Below are positions 8,263-17,740 of a DNA stretch of 64,000 nt, piece by piece. Made by a program: the position numbers and the translations under genes. The notes under the pieces were generated by a model. That model searched no databases. It saw only the letters and a list, made by a program, of their open reading frames with translations, and was not told where the DNA came from. The stretch comes from Sphingobacteriales bacterium. Its GTDB lineage: Bacteria; Bacteroidota; Bacteroidia; Chitinophagales; LD1. Position 1 is the first letter of the stretch; every line of letters begins with the position of its first letter. The stretch lies in NCBI GenBank assembly GCA_018262795.1, contig JADFDM010000002.1, positions 310,001-374,000 of the forward strand, given 5' to 3'.

Positions 8263-11010
8263 ATGAAAAAAACGCTTGCGGCCTTTCTGCTTATTTTCGC
8301 TTCTATCAGTCTGTATTCGCAAGGAGGAATGACGGTGAAGCAATACAACTTCACTTCATTTCATACAGATCGAAAATTTATCCCTGAAATATTAGAACAA
8401 AAGTCAACTTCGCAAGGCAAGGAACACCCTGAATACGGCATTTTACCCTACAATGCTCAATGCACCAATTGTGTGGAGTTAGTCGCTAAACGGAGCGCTG
8501 ACTCACGACAGTTTTTTAATCCTTACCAACCCAATCATACTTATTCACAGAAATCATTTTTTCCGTTGCACTATCGCAAAAGTGAAAAGGATGTATGGCG
8601 CACGATTGATTTTCGTCTTCGACCTGATGAAAAAAATGCCGGCATATATAAAGCCCTAAATCAACCCGTGCCCACCGAATGTAACCTCCAGCGCAAAACC
8701 ACTTCTTTATTCACCAACGGGTTTCAGTTTGAATTTAACCACCGGCTTTCGATGTATTTTTTTGATGATAATGATGCCTATACTAAAACAGAGGAAGGAA
8801 ATTATACCGACTACACCATCGGAGAGGAAGGGCTTTATGTAAAGAACATTTGGAAAGGGATAGACTTAGAGGAGATATTTAATGTGGGAGAAGTGGAAGC
8901 AAATTATGTAATCCGTTCTCCGCTCGACCTTCCCATCCGTAAGGGCTGGATGGTTATTGAAGATCACTTCACGTTGCCTGAAGGATACTCCATCCATGAA
9001 TCAAAGAAAGGCGAACGCATAGATGGGAAATATTACCGTGGTGACTATATCATTCGAAACAATCGAGGAGAAGATATTATCAATTACGAGAAGCCGGTGT
9101 ATCTGGATGCCAAAGCCTATGGCGAACACGGGCAGTATGAATTGTTGAAAGCCGGGGATGATTATACTTTAAAGATGTTGATACCGGTGGAATGGCTCAG
9201 TCGCAAAGACCAGACGTACCCTCTTACGATAGACCCTATTGTGTCCGGGGCGCAAAAGTTAGGTGACTTCCGCTTAGCGGGGCCTTCGGCAGGAATGGCT
9301 TTTACCACGATGGCTTTGGGCAGTTGTGATTATTTTCTGACCGATACCGTGCCGGGCATGAGCCAATTGACCAATGCTTATGTAGATTTGGAATATCAAC
9401 TCACCTACGATAACGCTTGTGGCACTCCTCCCCTGCCACCGCCTTTCTGCACCTTTAGTCAGGTAACGATGGAAGTGCTTTGCGATACCTGCCATACTTC
9501 CACCGGATTATTGGCTTGCAATCCGGCTCTCCCTCCTTACACCGGTACTTGCACTACGGATCCTAACTTGGTTCCCGGAGCAGGGCCATTGCTCATCAAT
9601 AATTTCACCCCTAACTACATGAGTTGCTTGCCTCCACAGTGTCCTGATTATGCTTTAGACTTTACGCTTAAAAACAGAGATTCCATTTGTGGGGATGTAT
9701 GTGGCTTTCTTTGTGCGCGGGGCAATATGTGGCGGATGACCATAGAAGCCTGCACCGTAGAAGGAACCATTTCACAAGACAAAACACAAGTATGTGCCGG
9801 AGAGCCGGTCACTTTCACCGCTCACCCCAATTGCGGAGTGCCGCCTTACCATTACTATTGGACGCAAGATGGTGGAAACACTTATGATACCATCTACGGC
9901 ACCCCTGATTATGTTATCCATCCACAAGCCGATGTAACGGTGGGCTGCTATATAGCTGACACCTGCGAAAATCTGGCACAAGCGAATGACTTAGATGTAG
10001 ATGTAATTGCCTCCCCGCCTGCCGATGCCGGCCCCGACCATTATTTATGCGAAGGGGGCTCCGTGCAGATAGGCGGTAGCCCATCGAGTTCAGGAGGAGC
10101 CAACATTCAATGGACCGGAGAGAATGCGACTGTTCAAAGTTGGCTGAGTGCTGCCAATATTTCAAATCCGGCAGTGGTGGTTCCTGCCGGACTGGTAGAT
10201 ACTGTCTATTATGTATTACGAGCTTCTGACTTGAGTTGCTTTAGAACAGACACGGTACAAATTTACTCGCAGGCAAATCCCACCGCTACTATTGACAGCA
10301 GTGGTTCTACCAGAGTTTGTGTGAACCAATCGGTAACGCTTTTTGTGGATAGCCCATTCGTCACTTATCAATGGAATACGGGAAGCACTGCTGCTTCCAT
10401 CACGGTTAGTCAACCGGGACTGTACTATGCAGTGGTGACGGATCAGAATGGCTGCATAGACACCACCAACAGCATTACAGTGAGTAATATCACGCCTCCC
10501 GTTGTACACGTATTTCCCGATACCTTGATCTTTTTCGGTGACAGCGTTACTTTATACTCCGACTATAACTTAGGTTCCGTTTCAGTTGATTCTTTCGCTT
10601 GGTATCCGCTGGTAAAAATCTCCTGCACCAATTGCCCCTCGCCTGTAGTTTCTCCCGAAAGTGATCAATACTACGGACTTACAGTGTACACCGGAGGTTG
10701 CTCGGTATCTGACTCCGCATTGATACGAGTTATACTTCCCAACAACTTTTACATCCCAAATGCCTTTACCCCTAACGGAGATGGTAACAACGATGATTTT
10801 TATGTGCTTTCGCAGAGTGGGGTGCGCGTGCTGCTATTTCAAGTATTTAACCGCATTGGCGAAAAGGTGCATGAAGGCAACTATGCGTGGAACGGCACTT
10901 ACAAAGGGAAACCGGCACCTCCGGGAGTGTATGTTTATATCTTCAAACTTGGACTTTATGGCGATGACCGCAGCGTGTTTAGAAAAGGAAGTGTGACGGT
11001 GATTCGGTAG
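8263..11010 (+). CDS. Gliding-motility-associated C-terminal domain protein (T9SS type B sorted)
   Basis: Signal peptide MKKTLAAFLLIFASISLYS; PKD/Ig-like repeats; C-terminal NNFYIPNAFTPNGDGNNDDFYV...FNRIGEKVHEGNYAWNGTYKGKPAPPGVYVYIFK (CHU_C domain). Confidence 0.9.
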   Translation: MKKTLAAFLLIFASISLYSQGGMTVKQYNFTSFHTDRKFIPEILEQKSTSQGKEHPEYGILPYNAQCTNCVELVAKRSADSRQFFNPYQPNHTYSQKSFFPLHYRKSEKDVWRTIDFRLRPDEKNAGIYKALNQPVPTECNLQRKTTSLFTNGFQFEFNHRLSMYFFDDNDAYTKTEEGNYTDYTIGEEGLYVKNIWKGIDLEEIFNVGEVEANYVIRSPLDLPIRKGWMVIEDHFTLPEGYSIHESKKGERIDGKYYRGDYIIRNNRGEDIINYEKPVYLDAKAYGEHGQYELLKAGDDYTLKMLIPVEWLSRKDQTYPLTIDPIVSGAQKLGDFRLAGPSAGMAFTTMALGSCDYFLTDTVPGMSQLTNAYVDLEYQLTYDNACGTPPLPPPFCTFSQVTMEVLCDTCHTSTGLLACNPALPPYTGTCTTDPNLVPGAGPLLINNFTPNYMSCLPPQCPDYALDFTLKNRDSICGDVCGFLCARGNMWRMTIEACTVEGTISQDKTQVCAGEPVTFTAHPNCGVPPYHYYWTQDGGNTYDTIYGTPDYVIHPQADVTVGCYIADTCENLAQANDLDVDVIASPPADAGPDHYLCEGGSVQIGGSPSSSGGANIQWTGENATVQSWLSAANISNPAVVVPAGLVDTVYYVLRASDLSCFRTDTVQIYSQANPTATIDSSGSTRVCVNQSVTLFVDSPFVTYQWNTGSTAASITVSQPGLYYAVVTDQNGCIDTTNSITVSNITPPVVHVFPDTLIFFGDSVTLYSDYNLGSVSVDSFAWYPLVKISCTNCPSPVVSPESDQYYGLTVYTGGCSVSDSALIRVILPNNFYIPNAFTPNGDGNNDDFYVLSQSGVRVLLFQVFNRIGEKVHEGNYAWNGTYKGKPAPPGVYVYIFKLGLYGDDRSVFRKGSVTVIR

Positions 11011-11103
11011 AAAAAAAATATTTGGCGGCTGAAATAATTGGTATTTCTTTGTGTCCTCTGATTCGCGAAGTAATTTTACATCACAAAATTAAAACAACAC
11101 TTT

Positions 11104-11535
11104 ATGTCGAAATTCACTATTGAACAAATGATGACCCAATCAGTGGTAGTAGCAAATACTTCCCACACTTTTTCTCAAGTAATTGAGCTTTTCTCCAACT
11201 TCCCTATCCGTCACTTGCCGGTAGTGGACGAAAACAATAAGTTGATTGGTATTATCAGTTCAAACGACATTTTTAAATTGTTTGAAAACCCAAAGTTCAA
11301 GGGCAAAGTAATTGATATGGAGCAGTTGAATAAAGCTATTCTTCTAACTGATCTAATGACTGTGGATCCGATTACTGTTTCTCCTGATGAAGATGTGTTT
11401 GATGTAGCTGAGATATTCAGGCTAAGAAAATTCCAAGCCTTGCCGGTAGTAAATAGTACCGGGGATTTAGTAGGTATCGTTTCGGTGAAAGATATGTTGG
11501 ACTATTTTGTAGAAAAGGCAGAAGGTATTAACTAA
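11104..11535 (+). CDS. CBS-domain pair protein
   Basis: Two CBS repeats: MTQSVVVANTSHTFSQVIELFSNFPIRHLPVVDENNKLIGIIS and MTVDPITVSPDEDVFDVAEIF...LPVVNSTGDLVGIVSVKDML. Confidence 0.88.
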   Translation: MSKFTIEQMMTQSVVVANTSHTFSQVIELFSNFPIRHLPVVDENNKLIGIISSNDIFKLFENPKFKGKVIDMEQLNKAILLTDLMTVDPITVSPDEDVFDVAEIFRLRKFQALPVVNSTGDLVGIVSVKDMLDYFVEKAEGIN

Positions 11536-11549
11536 TAGAAGTTCATCCA

Positions 11550-11594
11550 TAAACTAAAAACGCGCTCAGATTTCCGGGCGCGTTTTTAGTTTAT
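11550..11594. terminator. Bidirectional terminator
   Basis: ATAAACTAAAAACGCGC-N11-GCGCGTTTTTAGTTTAT, 17-nt arms, between convergent genes. Confidence 0.85.
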
Positions 11595-11608
11595 GCAATT
11601 TCCAATGT

Positions 11609-12721
11609 TTATTCTTCAAAGCCTTCGGCAAAATCGTTAGGAGGCGTTACGGCTGAAGCGCCAGGACTTGTCTCCTCTACTTTACGATTTACTTTTGCTT
11701 CGAGACTCATAGTTGCATGAGGCACTACGCGCAATCGCTCCTTGGGAATCAATCGTCCGGTAACTCTACAAATACCATAAGTTTTGTTCTCGACTCTTAT
11801 TAACGCTAATTCGAGGTTTCGGATATACTGGTGCTGGCGGCTGATTTGATTCATCAGATACTCCATTTCTGAAGAGTCTGTGCCCTCTTCCATATTCCAT
11901 GCCTTATTACCCGCCTGACTATCGGTATGGTTATCTAAGGCTTCCTTTAAGTTTTTCAACTCTTCACGAGCTGTAGTTAATTTGCCTTCAATGAGGTCTT
12001 TAAATTCTTTCAAATCTTCATCGCTGTAGCGCATCTTTGGTACATTTATTTCTCTTGGCAATTTCGCCCCGTTTTCTGGCTTCGTCACCGGCTCTGGCTT
12101 TACAACAACGGTCTTTACTGATTTTTTCTTCTTTTCAGTTTTTACAGGACTGATGGGTTTAGCTTCAATTGCCGGCTTCACCTGTTTTACTATTTTCTTT
12201 TGAATTGGTTTCGGTTGAACGAAACTCTTTTTTGCAGACTTCTTAACAAGCGGTTTTGCAGTCTTCTTAGCGACTACTTTCCCCTGTTTATTCACGACCG
12301 GCTTTGCCGCCTTCTTCGCCACTTGCTTCACCGTCTTTTTCACTACCGGTTTTACCGCCTTCTTTACAATTGGCTTTGCCTTCTTTACCGGCTGAATACT
12401 CTTCTTTGCTTTAACAGCAGTAGCCTTCTTAATGGGCTTCACCACTTTCTTTACTTTAACGGGTGTTCCCTTTTTTAGAGGTTTAATAACCTTTTTCGAT
12501 TTGGCCGGCAACGCCTTCTTGGCAACTTTAGTTACCTTCTTGCCTTTGACCGGAGTCGCTTTCTTCACCGGCTTCACCACTTTTTTAGCCTTTACAGAGC
12601 TGGCCTTTTTAACGGGTTTAGCAGTTTTTTTTGCTGCTTTAGGAGTCCCTTTTTTAGCGACCGTTTTACTCTTGGATTTAGCTACAGGCTTGGCTTTTGC
12701 CTTCTTCGTATCTTTTCCCAT
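11609..12721 (-). CDS. TraR/DksA-family protein with long histone-H1-like Lys/Ala/Pro N-terminal tail
   Basis: ATG at 12721 (MGKDTKKAKAKPVAK). C-terminal RYSDEDLKEFKDLIEGKL...LALIRVENKTYGICRVTGRLIPKERLRVVPHATMSLEAK matches Bacteroidota TraR/DksA proteins. Confidence 0.82.
   Translation of the reverse strand: MGKDTKKAKAKPVAKSKSKTVAKKGTPKAAKKTAKPVKKASSVKAKKVVKPVKKATPVKGKKVTKVAKKALPAKSKKVIKPLKKGTPVKVKKVVKPIKKATAVKAKKSIQPVKKAKPIVKKAVKPVVKKTVKQVAKKAAKPVVNKQGKVVAKKTAKPLVKKSAKKSFVQPKPIQKKIVKQVKPAIEAKPISPVKTEKKKKSVKTVVVKPEPVTKPENGAKLPREINVPKMRYSDEDLKEFKDLIEGKLTTAREELKNLKEALDNHTDSQAGNKAWNMEEGTDSSEMEYLMNQISRQHQYIRNLELALIRVENKTYGICRVTGRLIPKERLRVVPHATMSLEAKVNRKVEETSPGASAVTPPNDFAEGFEE
12377..12646 (-). 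repeat. Six tandem 45-bp (15-aa) coding repeats
   Basis: TPKAAKKTAKPVKKA / SSVKAKKVVKPVKKA / TPVKGKKVTKVAKKA / LPAKSKKVIKPLKKG / TPVKVKKVVKPIKKA / TAVKAKKSIQPVKKA (codons 26-115 of the TraR/DksA-tail gene). Confidence 0.85.
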
Positions 12722-12811
12722 TTCGAAAATTTTAGCCGCGAATTTAACTAAATTCTTAATTGGTGTCATAGTTCTTAAAATAAGGTGCAAAAATAGAAAA
12801 GCAAAGCAAAG

Positions 12812-14107
12812 GTGAAGTGGAAAGATAGACTGTGGGAAAACATTGTTTGTTGTTTACCGATTGAAAACGATTTTTACCTGAAACTAAATAGCTTGACTAC
12901 CGAAAATTTTCATCAGCATATACTCTCGTTTAAATTAGCGGAAAACAGCGCCCCAACCCTACAAGAATATTTTGAGTATGAAGGCAGTCGCTATCCTGTT
13001 TTTATGAATGAATTTTGGACCTCAAAACAGCGTCAGGCAAATTCGCTGCACGAGGTTTCGTACCGCGCTTGTTTCAAACCGCAACTACCGGGTTTCTTTA
13101 TTCAACTTTTTACTAAACAGGGCGATTGGGTGTACGACCCTTTTAATGGAAGAGGAACGACAAACGTAGAAGCCGCATTAATGGGTAGAAATGTAATAGC
13201 CAATGATGCAAACCCTTTAAGCCTGTTGCTCACTTCTCCGCGAATTCACCTTCCAACAATGGAGGAGATAAAAATACGGTTAGAGGCGATTGATTTAACA
13301 GGGGAGCAAAAGGCCGATATTGACCTTTCGATGTTTTACCATCCAAACACGGAGAAGGAAATAGTGGCGCTAAAAACTTACCTTCAGAATAACAGCCAAA
13401 GCGACCGCGTGGACAATTGGATTCAAATGGTGGCCACCAATCGCCTCACAGGTCATTCCAAAGGTTTTTTCTCCGTTTATACCCTGCCTCCCAATCAGGC
13501 GGTGACGGCCGAAAGGCAGAAAAAAATAAACCAATCGCGAAACCAAAACCCAGAATACCGAAACGTGAAGGAGCTGATTCTAAGAAAATCAAAACAGTTG
13601 TTGAGCGGAATAGATAATACAATGCGAGAAACACTTCGATCTGTTCAGTCGGTAACGTTGAATGGAGATGCTTCTTCTACCGCAGCGATAAAAAATAATA
13701 CCGTGGCACTCACGGTCACTTCTCCCCCATTTTTAGACGTGGTGCAATATGCCTCTGACAACTGGCTGCGCTGCTGGTTCAACGGTATTGATGTGAAGGC
13801 AGTGGAGAAGAAAATAACCATGAGTAAAACCGTGGTGGAATGGAGCCAAAAAATGCAGCAAGTATTTAATGAGTTGTACCGCATTACCATCCATGGAGGC
13901 GTGGTAGCTTTTGAAGTGGGAGAAGTGCGAAACGGGAAAGTGAAATTGGACGAAACAGTAGTGCCACTTGGGTTAAAGGCGGGCTTTCAATGCAAGGGAA
14001 TTATCATCAACCAACAATCATTTACTAAGACCTCCAACATTTGGGGGGTGAAGAACAATAACTTCGGCACCAATTCTAATCGCATTGTTGTGTTCCAAAA
14101 GAATTAG
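12812..14107 (+). CDS. DNA methyltransferase (N4/N6-type, orphan)
   Basis: SAM-binding motif VYDPFNGRGTTNVEAALMGRNVIANDANPLS and catalytic motif TSPPFLDVVQYASDNWLR. GTG start, uncertain. Confidence 0.78.
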   Translation: MKWKDRLWENIVCCLPIENDFYLKLNSLTTENFHQHILSFKLAENSAPTLQEYFEYEGSRYPVFMNEFWTSKQRQANSLHEVSYRACFKPQLPGFFIQLFTKQGDWVYDPFNGRGTTNVEAALMGRNVIANDANPLSLLLTSPRIHLPTMEEIKIRLEAIDLTGEQKADIDLSMFYHPNTEKEIVALKTYLQNNSQSDRVDNWIQMVATNRLTGHSKGFFSVYTLPPNQAVTAERQKKINQSRNQNPEYRNVKELILRKSKQLLSGIDNTMRETLRSVQSVTLNGDASSTAAIKNNTVALTVTSPPFLDVVQYASDNWLRCWFNGIDVKAVEKKITMSKTVVEWSQKMQQVFNELYRITIHGGVVAFEVGEVRNGKVKLDETVVPLGLKAGFQCKGIIINQQSFTKTSNIWGVKNNNFGTNSNRIVVFQKN

Positions 14108-14118
14108 AGTCGTATTGA

Positions 14119-14160
14119 TGCCAAAAGGTATGACATTATTTCCTTGGCATAGTGATTGAC
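14119..14160 (+). promoter_or_regulatory. Candidate -24/-12-like promoter region upstream of lon
   Basis: TGCCAAAA (14119-14126), TGACA (14131-14135), then TGGCATAGTGATTGAC (from 14145), about 41 nt before the ATG at 14201. The -12 dinucleotide is GA rather than GC. Confidence 0.35.
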
Positions 14161-14200
14161 AATAAGGAGTTTCCTCATTTGAAATAAATCATAGAACCAG

Positions 14201-16666
14201 ATGGATATAAAAGATTTTTTATCGCAGCCAATCAGTGACGAAGAAGTAGAGTTTTTGCCTATACTACCCGAAGAAGAGGGGGCAGATGGTAAAAAATTAG
14301 AGATACCCAACATTCTCCCCTTACTTCCCTTGCGCAACACTATTTTGTTTCCCGGTGTGGTGATTCCTATTACCATAGGGCGCGACAAAAGTATTATAGC
14401 TGTCAAAGAGGCTTATAAAACCAATAAATTAATCGGGGTGGTCGGTCAAACTGACGGAAGTGTAGAAGACCCTGAATTTGATGATTTATATAAGATAGGT
14501 ACCGTAGCCAACATTATGCGGCTGATTAAAATGCCCGATGGTTCTACAACCGCCATTATACAAGGGCGCACTCGATTTGTGACCAATGCACTGGTGCAGA
14601 GCGAGCCTTATGTGAAAGCTGAAATAAGTTTACTGCACGATACCATTCCGGTAGAAGACAAAACTTTTGATGCTACCATTTTAAGTATTAAAGACCTCGC
14701 GGCTGAAATCATTAAACTGAATCCGCAAATACCAAGTGAAGCTGCGATTGTGCTTCGCAACATTGCCAGCCCGGTTATTCTCATCCATTTTATTTCATCG
14801 AACCTCAACATTTCTACTACCGATAAGCAGAAACTGCTTGAGATATCTGACATGAAAAAACGGGTGCAGTCGGTACTCGAATTGCTCAACCAAGAACTGC
14901 AAATGCTACGGATGAAAAGCGACATCCAAAATAAAGTAAAGCAGGATATTGATAAGCAGCAACGAGATTATTTTCTGTCACAGCAACTCAAAACTATTCA
15001 AGATGAGTTGGGCATGAACGGTGCCGATAAAGACATACAGCGACTGAAGGATAAAATGAGTAAACTCACTCTGCCCGCAAAAGCCAAAGAGCAGGTAGAT
15101 AAGGAACTGGAAAAGTTGCAGCGCATGAATCCTGCGGCAGCCGAATATAGTGTGGTACTCAATTACGTAGATTTGATTCTCGACCTGCCGTGGGGCATCT
15201 ATACAAAAGACGATTTCAATCTGAAGAAAGCAACCCAAGTACTTGACAATGATCATTTTGGTTTGGATAAAGTAAAAGAACGCATTCTCGAATACCTCGC
15301 GGTGCTAAAATTGAAAGGCGATTTAAAATCACCCATCCTCTGTTTGGTAGGGCCTCCGGGAGTTGGTAAAACTTCATTGGGTCAAAGCATCGCCAAAGCG
15401 CTCGGAAGAAAATATGTGCGTATTGCACTCGGTGGTCTGCACGATGAGGCGGAAATACGCGGTCACCGCAAAACTTATATTGGGGCCATGCCGGGTCGCA
15501 TTATGCAGAGCCTGAAAAAAGCTAAAAGTTCTAACCCGGTGTTTATTCTCGATGAGGTAGATAAGGTAGGAGCTGATTACAAAGGCGACCCATCTTCTGC
15601 CCTATTAGAAGTATTGGATCCGGAGCAGAATCACGCTTTCTACGATAACTATTTAGAGTTGGAATATGATTTGAGCAAAGTGCTGTTTATTGCCACCGCC
15701 AATTCCTTACAAAGCATTCAGCCCGCTTTGCGCGACCGGATGGAGATTATTCCTATTGAAGGATATTCTATTGAGGAGAAATTGCAGATAGCCAAAAAGC
15801 ATTTACTGCCAAAGCAAGTGAGCAATCATGGCCTTAAACCCAAGCAGGTGCAGTTGAGCGACAAAGTGCTGGAGCGCTTGATTGAGGAATACACGAAAGA
15901 AAGCGGAGTGCGCGAACTCGATCGGCAGTTGGCTTCTGTGATGCGCAACACCGCTAAGAAAGTAGCGCTCGGAAACAAATACAACCCGAATATTAAAGAG
16001 GAAGATTTGAGCAAAATTCTCGGCCCCGAAAAGTTTGATAAGAGCATTTACACCGAAGAAAATATTCCCGGAGTGGCAGTGGGTTTGGCTTGGACTCCCG
16101 TAGGTGGCGACATTCTATTTATAGAAGCATCACTCAGCAAAGGAAACGGAGCCGTGACCCTGACCGGAAACCTCGGTGATGTGATGAAAGAAAGCGCTAC
16201 CACAGCTATCACTTATCTGAAAGCAAACGCTGCTAAGTTGGGGATTGACCTTGATATTTTCAGCAAGGTAAATATTCACCTGCACTTTCCCGAAGGCGCT
16301 GTGCCTAAGGATGGGCCGAGTGCCGGCATTACCATTTTAAGCGCCTTGGCTTCTCTTTTTCTACAACGCAAAGTGAAACCTTACTTAGCCATGACTGGTG
16401 AAATAACTCTGCGCGGCAAAGTGATGCCGGTGGGTGGCATTAAGGAGAAAATACTGGCCGCCAAGCGAGCCGGGATTAAGGACATTATCATGTGCCAAAA
16501 GAACAGCAAAGATGTGGAGCAGATAAACCCTGACTACATTAAGAATATCCGCTTCCACTATGTAAAGAATATGCTGGAAGTGGTAGAATTAGCCTTGCAG
16601 AAAACAAAGGTGAAAAACGGAATAGATTTTTCGTTGTTTGAGAAGAAGGAAGAAACAAAATCGTAG
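14201..16666 (+). CDS. lon: ATP-dependent endopeptidase Lon
   Basis: LON N-terminal domain; [51 protein letters not shown]; catalytic [11 protein letters not shown]. Confidence 0.98.
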   Translation: MDIKDFLSQPISDEEVEFLPILPEEEGADGKKLEIPNILPLLPLRNTILFPGVVIPITIGRDKSIIAVKEAYKTNKLIGVVGQTDGSVEDPEFDDLYKIGTVANIMRLIKMPDGSTTAIIQGRTRFVTNALVQSEPYVKAEISLLHDTIPVEDKTFDATILSIKDLAAEIIKLNPQIPSEAAIVLRNIASPVILIHFISSNLNISTTDKQKLLEISDMKKRVQSVLELLNQELQMLRMKSDIQNKVKQDIDKQQRDYFLSQQLKTIQDELGMNGADKDIQRLKDKMSKLTLPAKAKEQVDKELEKLQRMNPAAAEYSVVLNYVDLILDLPWGIYTKDDFNLKKATQVLDNDHFGLDKVKERILEYLAVLKLKGDLKSPILCLVGPPGVGKTSLGQSIAKALGRKYVRIALGGLHDEAEIRGHRKTYIGAMPGRIMQSLKKAKSSNPVFILDEVDKVGADYKGDPSSALLEVLDPEQNHAFYDNYLELEYDLSKVLFIATANSLQSIQPALRDRMEIIPIEGYSIEEKLQIAKKHLLPKQVSNHGLKPKQVQLSDKVLERLIEEYTKESGVRELDRQLASVMRNTAKKVALGNKYNPNIKEEDLSKILGPEKFDKSIYTEENIPGVAVGLAWTPVGGDILFIEASLSKGNGAVTLTGNLGDVMKESATTAITYLKANAAKLGIDLDIFSKVNIHLHFPEGAVPKDGPSAGITILSALASLFLQRKVKPYLAMTGEITLRGKVMPVGGIKEKILAAKRAGIKDIIMCQKNSKDVEQINPDYIKNIRFHYVKNMLEVVELALQKTKVKNGIDFSLFEKKEETKS

Positions 16667-16782
16667 CCTACGGTTTAAACTGTGGGCTATCATGATTCAC
16701 GATTTTTCAAATGGATTTATCCAAATTGTTACCGGCAGAAACCTCCCCTGACGGAGTATTTACCCGAGCTATGAAAAATTAC

Positions 16783-16902
16783 CTGTAAGAAAGCTACCAC
16801 GAACAGTGAAAAGGAATCATTATCTGTAAGAAAGCTATCACGAGGAGCGGATTCTCAACAATCACTTAGGGAAAAGCTATCACTATCAACGAAAAGGCAT
16901 CA
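16783..16902. repeat. Degenerate direct repeats downstream of lon
   Basis: CTGTAAGAAAGCTACCACGA (16783-16802) and CTGTAAGAAAGCTATCACGA (16824-16843), 41 nt apart, one mismatch; a weaker third copy GAAAAGCTATCACTATCAACGAAAAGGCATCAC at about 16871-16902. Confidence 0.6.
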
Positions 16903-17036
16903 CAATGTATGAGAAAGAAATAATTGACAGGCGAAATCCGAAATACGGCAGTCTGATGCGGAAAAATGATTGGAGAATACTTTTGTAGGATAAAAAAGAG
17001 CAGTACCCGATAAAAGTAAATTTTAGCTAATTGCCC

Positions 17037-17660
17037 TTATTTCTTTTTAAAATCTCCGTTCTTCCATGCGCGAATAAATTCTGCCCAAGCTAAAGGATTA
17101 AAGATGTTTTGAGAGGGCGCTTGCTTGTAGTAATAGGTATTAGCCGAGTTATTGCGCATATAGTTTTGACCGGCTTCTTTCCCATCCGGTTCTAGTTTTT
17201 CACCCAGTTCTGCCAAGCGTTCGCGCTCCATGTTGTGTTTGGCGCGTTCTAAATCATCATCCGGCAAATGCAAGTCGAGGAAAGCCTGGCGAAAACCTTC
17301 GCGGTCGCCCCACGGATAAATAATGGTTTCGCGGAGATAGATATCCGTTTTAGTCATTAGTTGTATCACCGAATATTTATCGGTGGTGAGTCCGGTGGGG
17401 ATCACATACACCGATGGGCGAAATCCGATGGAAGTAAAGTAAAGAGTATCGCCCTCTACGGCAGCAAAAGAGAAAAAGCCATCGGGGCCGGCAGTAGCCA
17501 CTCGTCCTCGATTTAAAATAGTAATGTGTGCAAATGGCACTCCCATCAAACTGTCGGCAGTCAGCGCATACCCCGAAAATTGAATCACTTTAGGGTTCTT
17601 CACCTGAGCTGAAAGAAACACTGCAGGTAGTAACAAAAATAAAAACAGTAATTTTTTCAT
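17037..17660 (-). CDS. Carboxypeptidase-like regulatory domain protein
   Basis: Signal peptide; VIQFSGYALTADSLMGVPFAHITILNRGRVATAGPDGFFSFAAVEGDTLYFTSIGF (CarboxypepD_reg-like). Confidence 0.75.
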   Translation of the reverse strand: MKKLLFLFLLLPAVFLSAQVKNPKVIQFSGYALTADSLMGVPFAHITILNRGRVATAGPDGFFSFAAVEGDTLYFTSIGFRPSVYVIPTGLTTDKYSVIQLMTKTDIYLRETIIYPWGDREGFRQAFLDLHLPDDDLERAKHNMERERLAELGEKLEPDGKEAGQNYMRNNSANTYYYKQAPSQNIFNPLAWAEFIRAWKNGDFKKK

Positions 17661-17740
17661 GCAATAAAATATTATTGACTAAGTCATTTCCCTTTAAAAA
17701 TTGTGCCGACTATTACGAACACAAAAAAAATTAACAAGCC

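Noticed and set aside
8028-8387. ORFs 8028-8219 (-) and 8103-8387 (+) around the Tyr/Cys tail
   Set aside because: They overlap the tail gene and the start of the CHU_C gene in other frames; no start context or homology.
12200-12815. Plus-strand ORFs 12200-12478 and 12432-12815 (Phe/Leu-rich, TM-like)
   Set aside because: They are antisense shadows of the Lys/Ala/Pro repeats; composition is fully explained by the real minus-strand gene.
16783-16902. CRISPR-like array
   Set aside because: Only two to three degenerate units, repeats vary, no cas genes and no leader; not a CRISPR.
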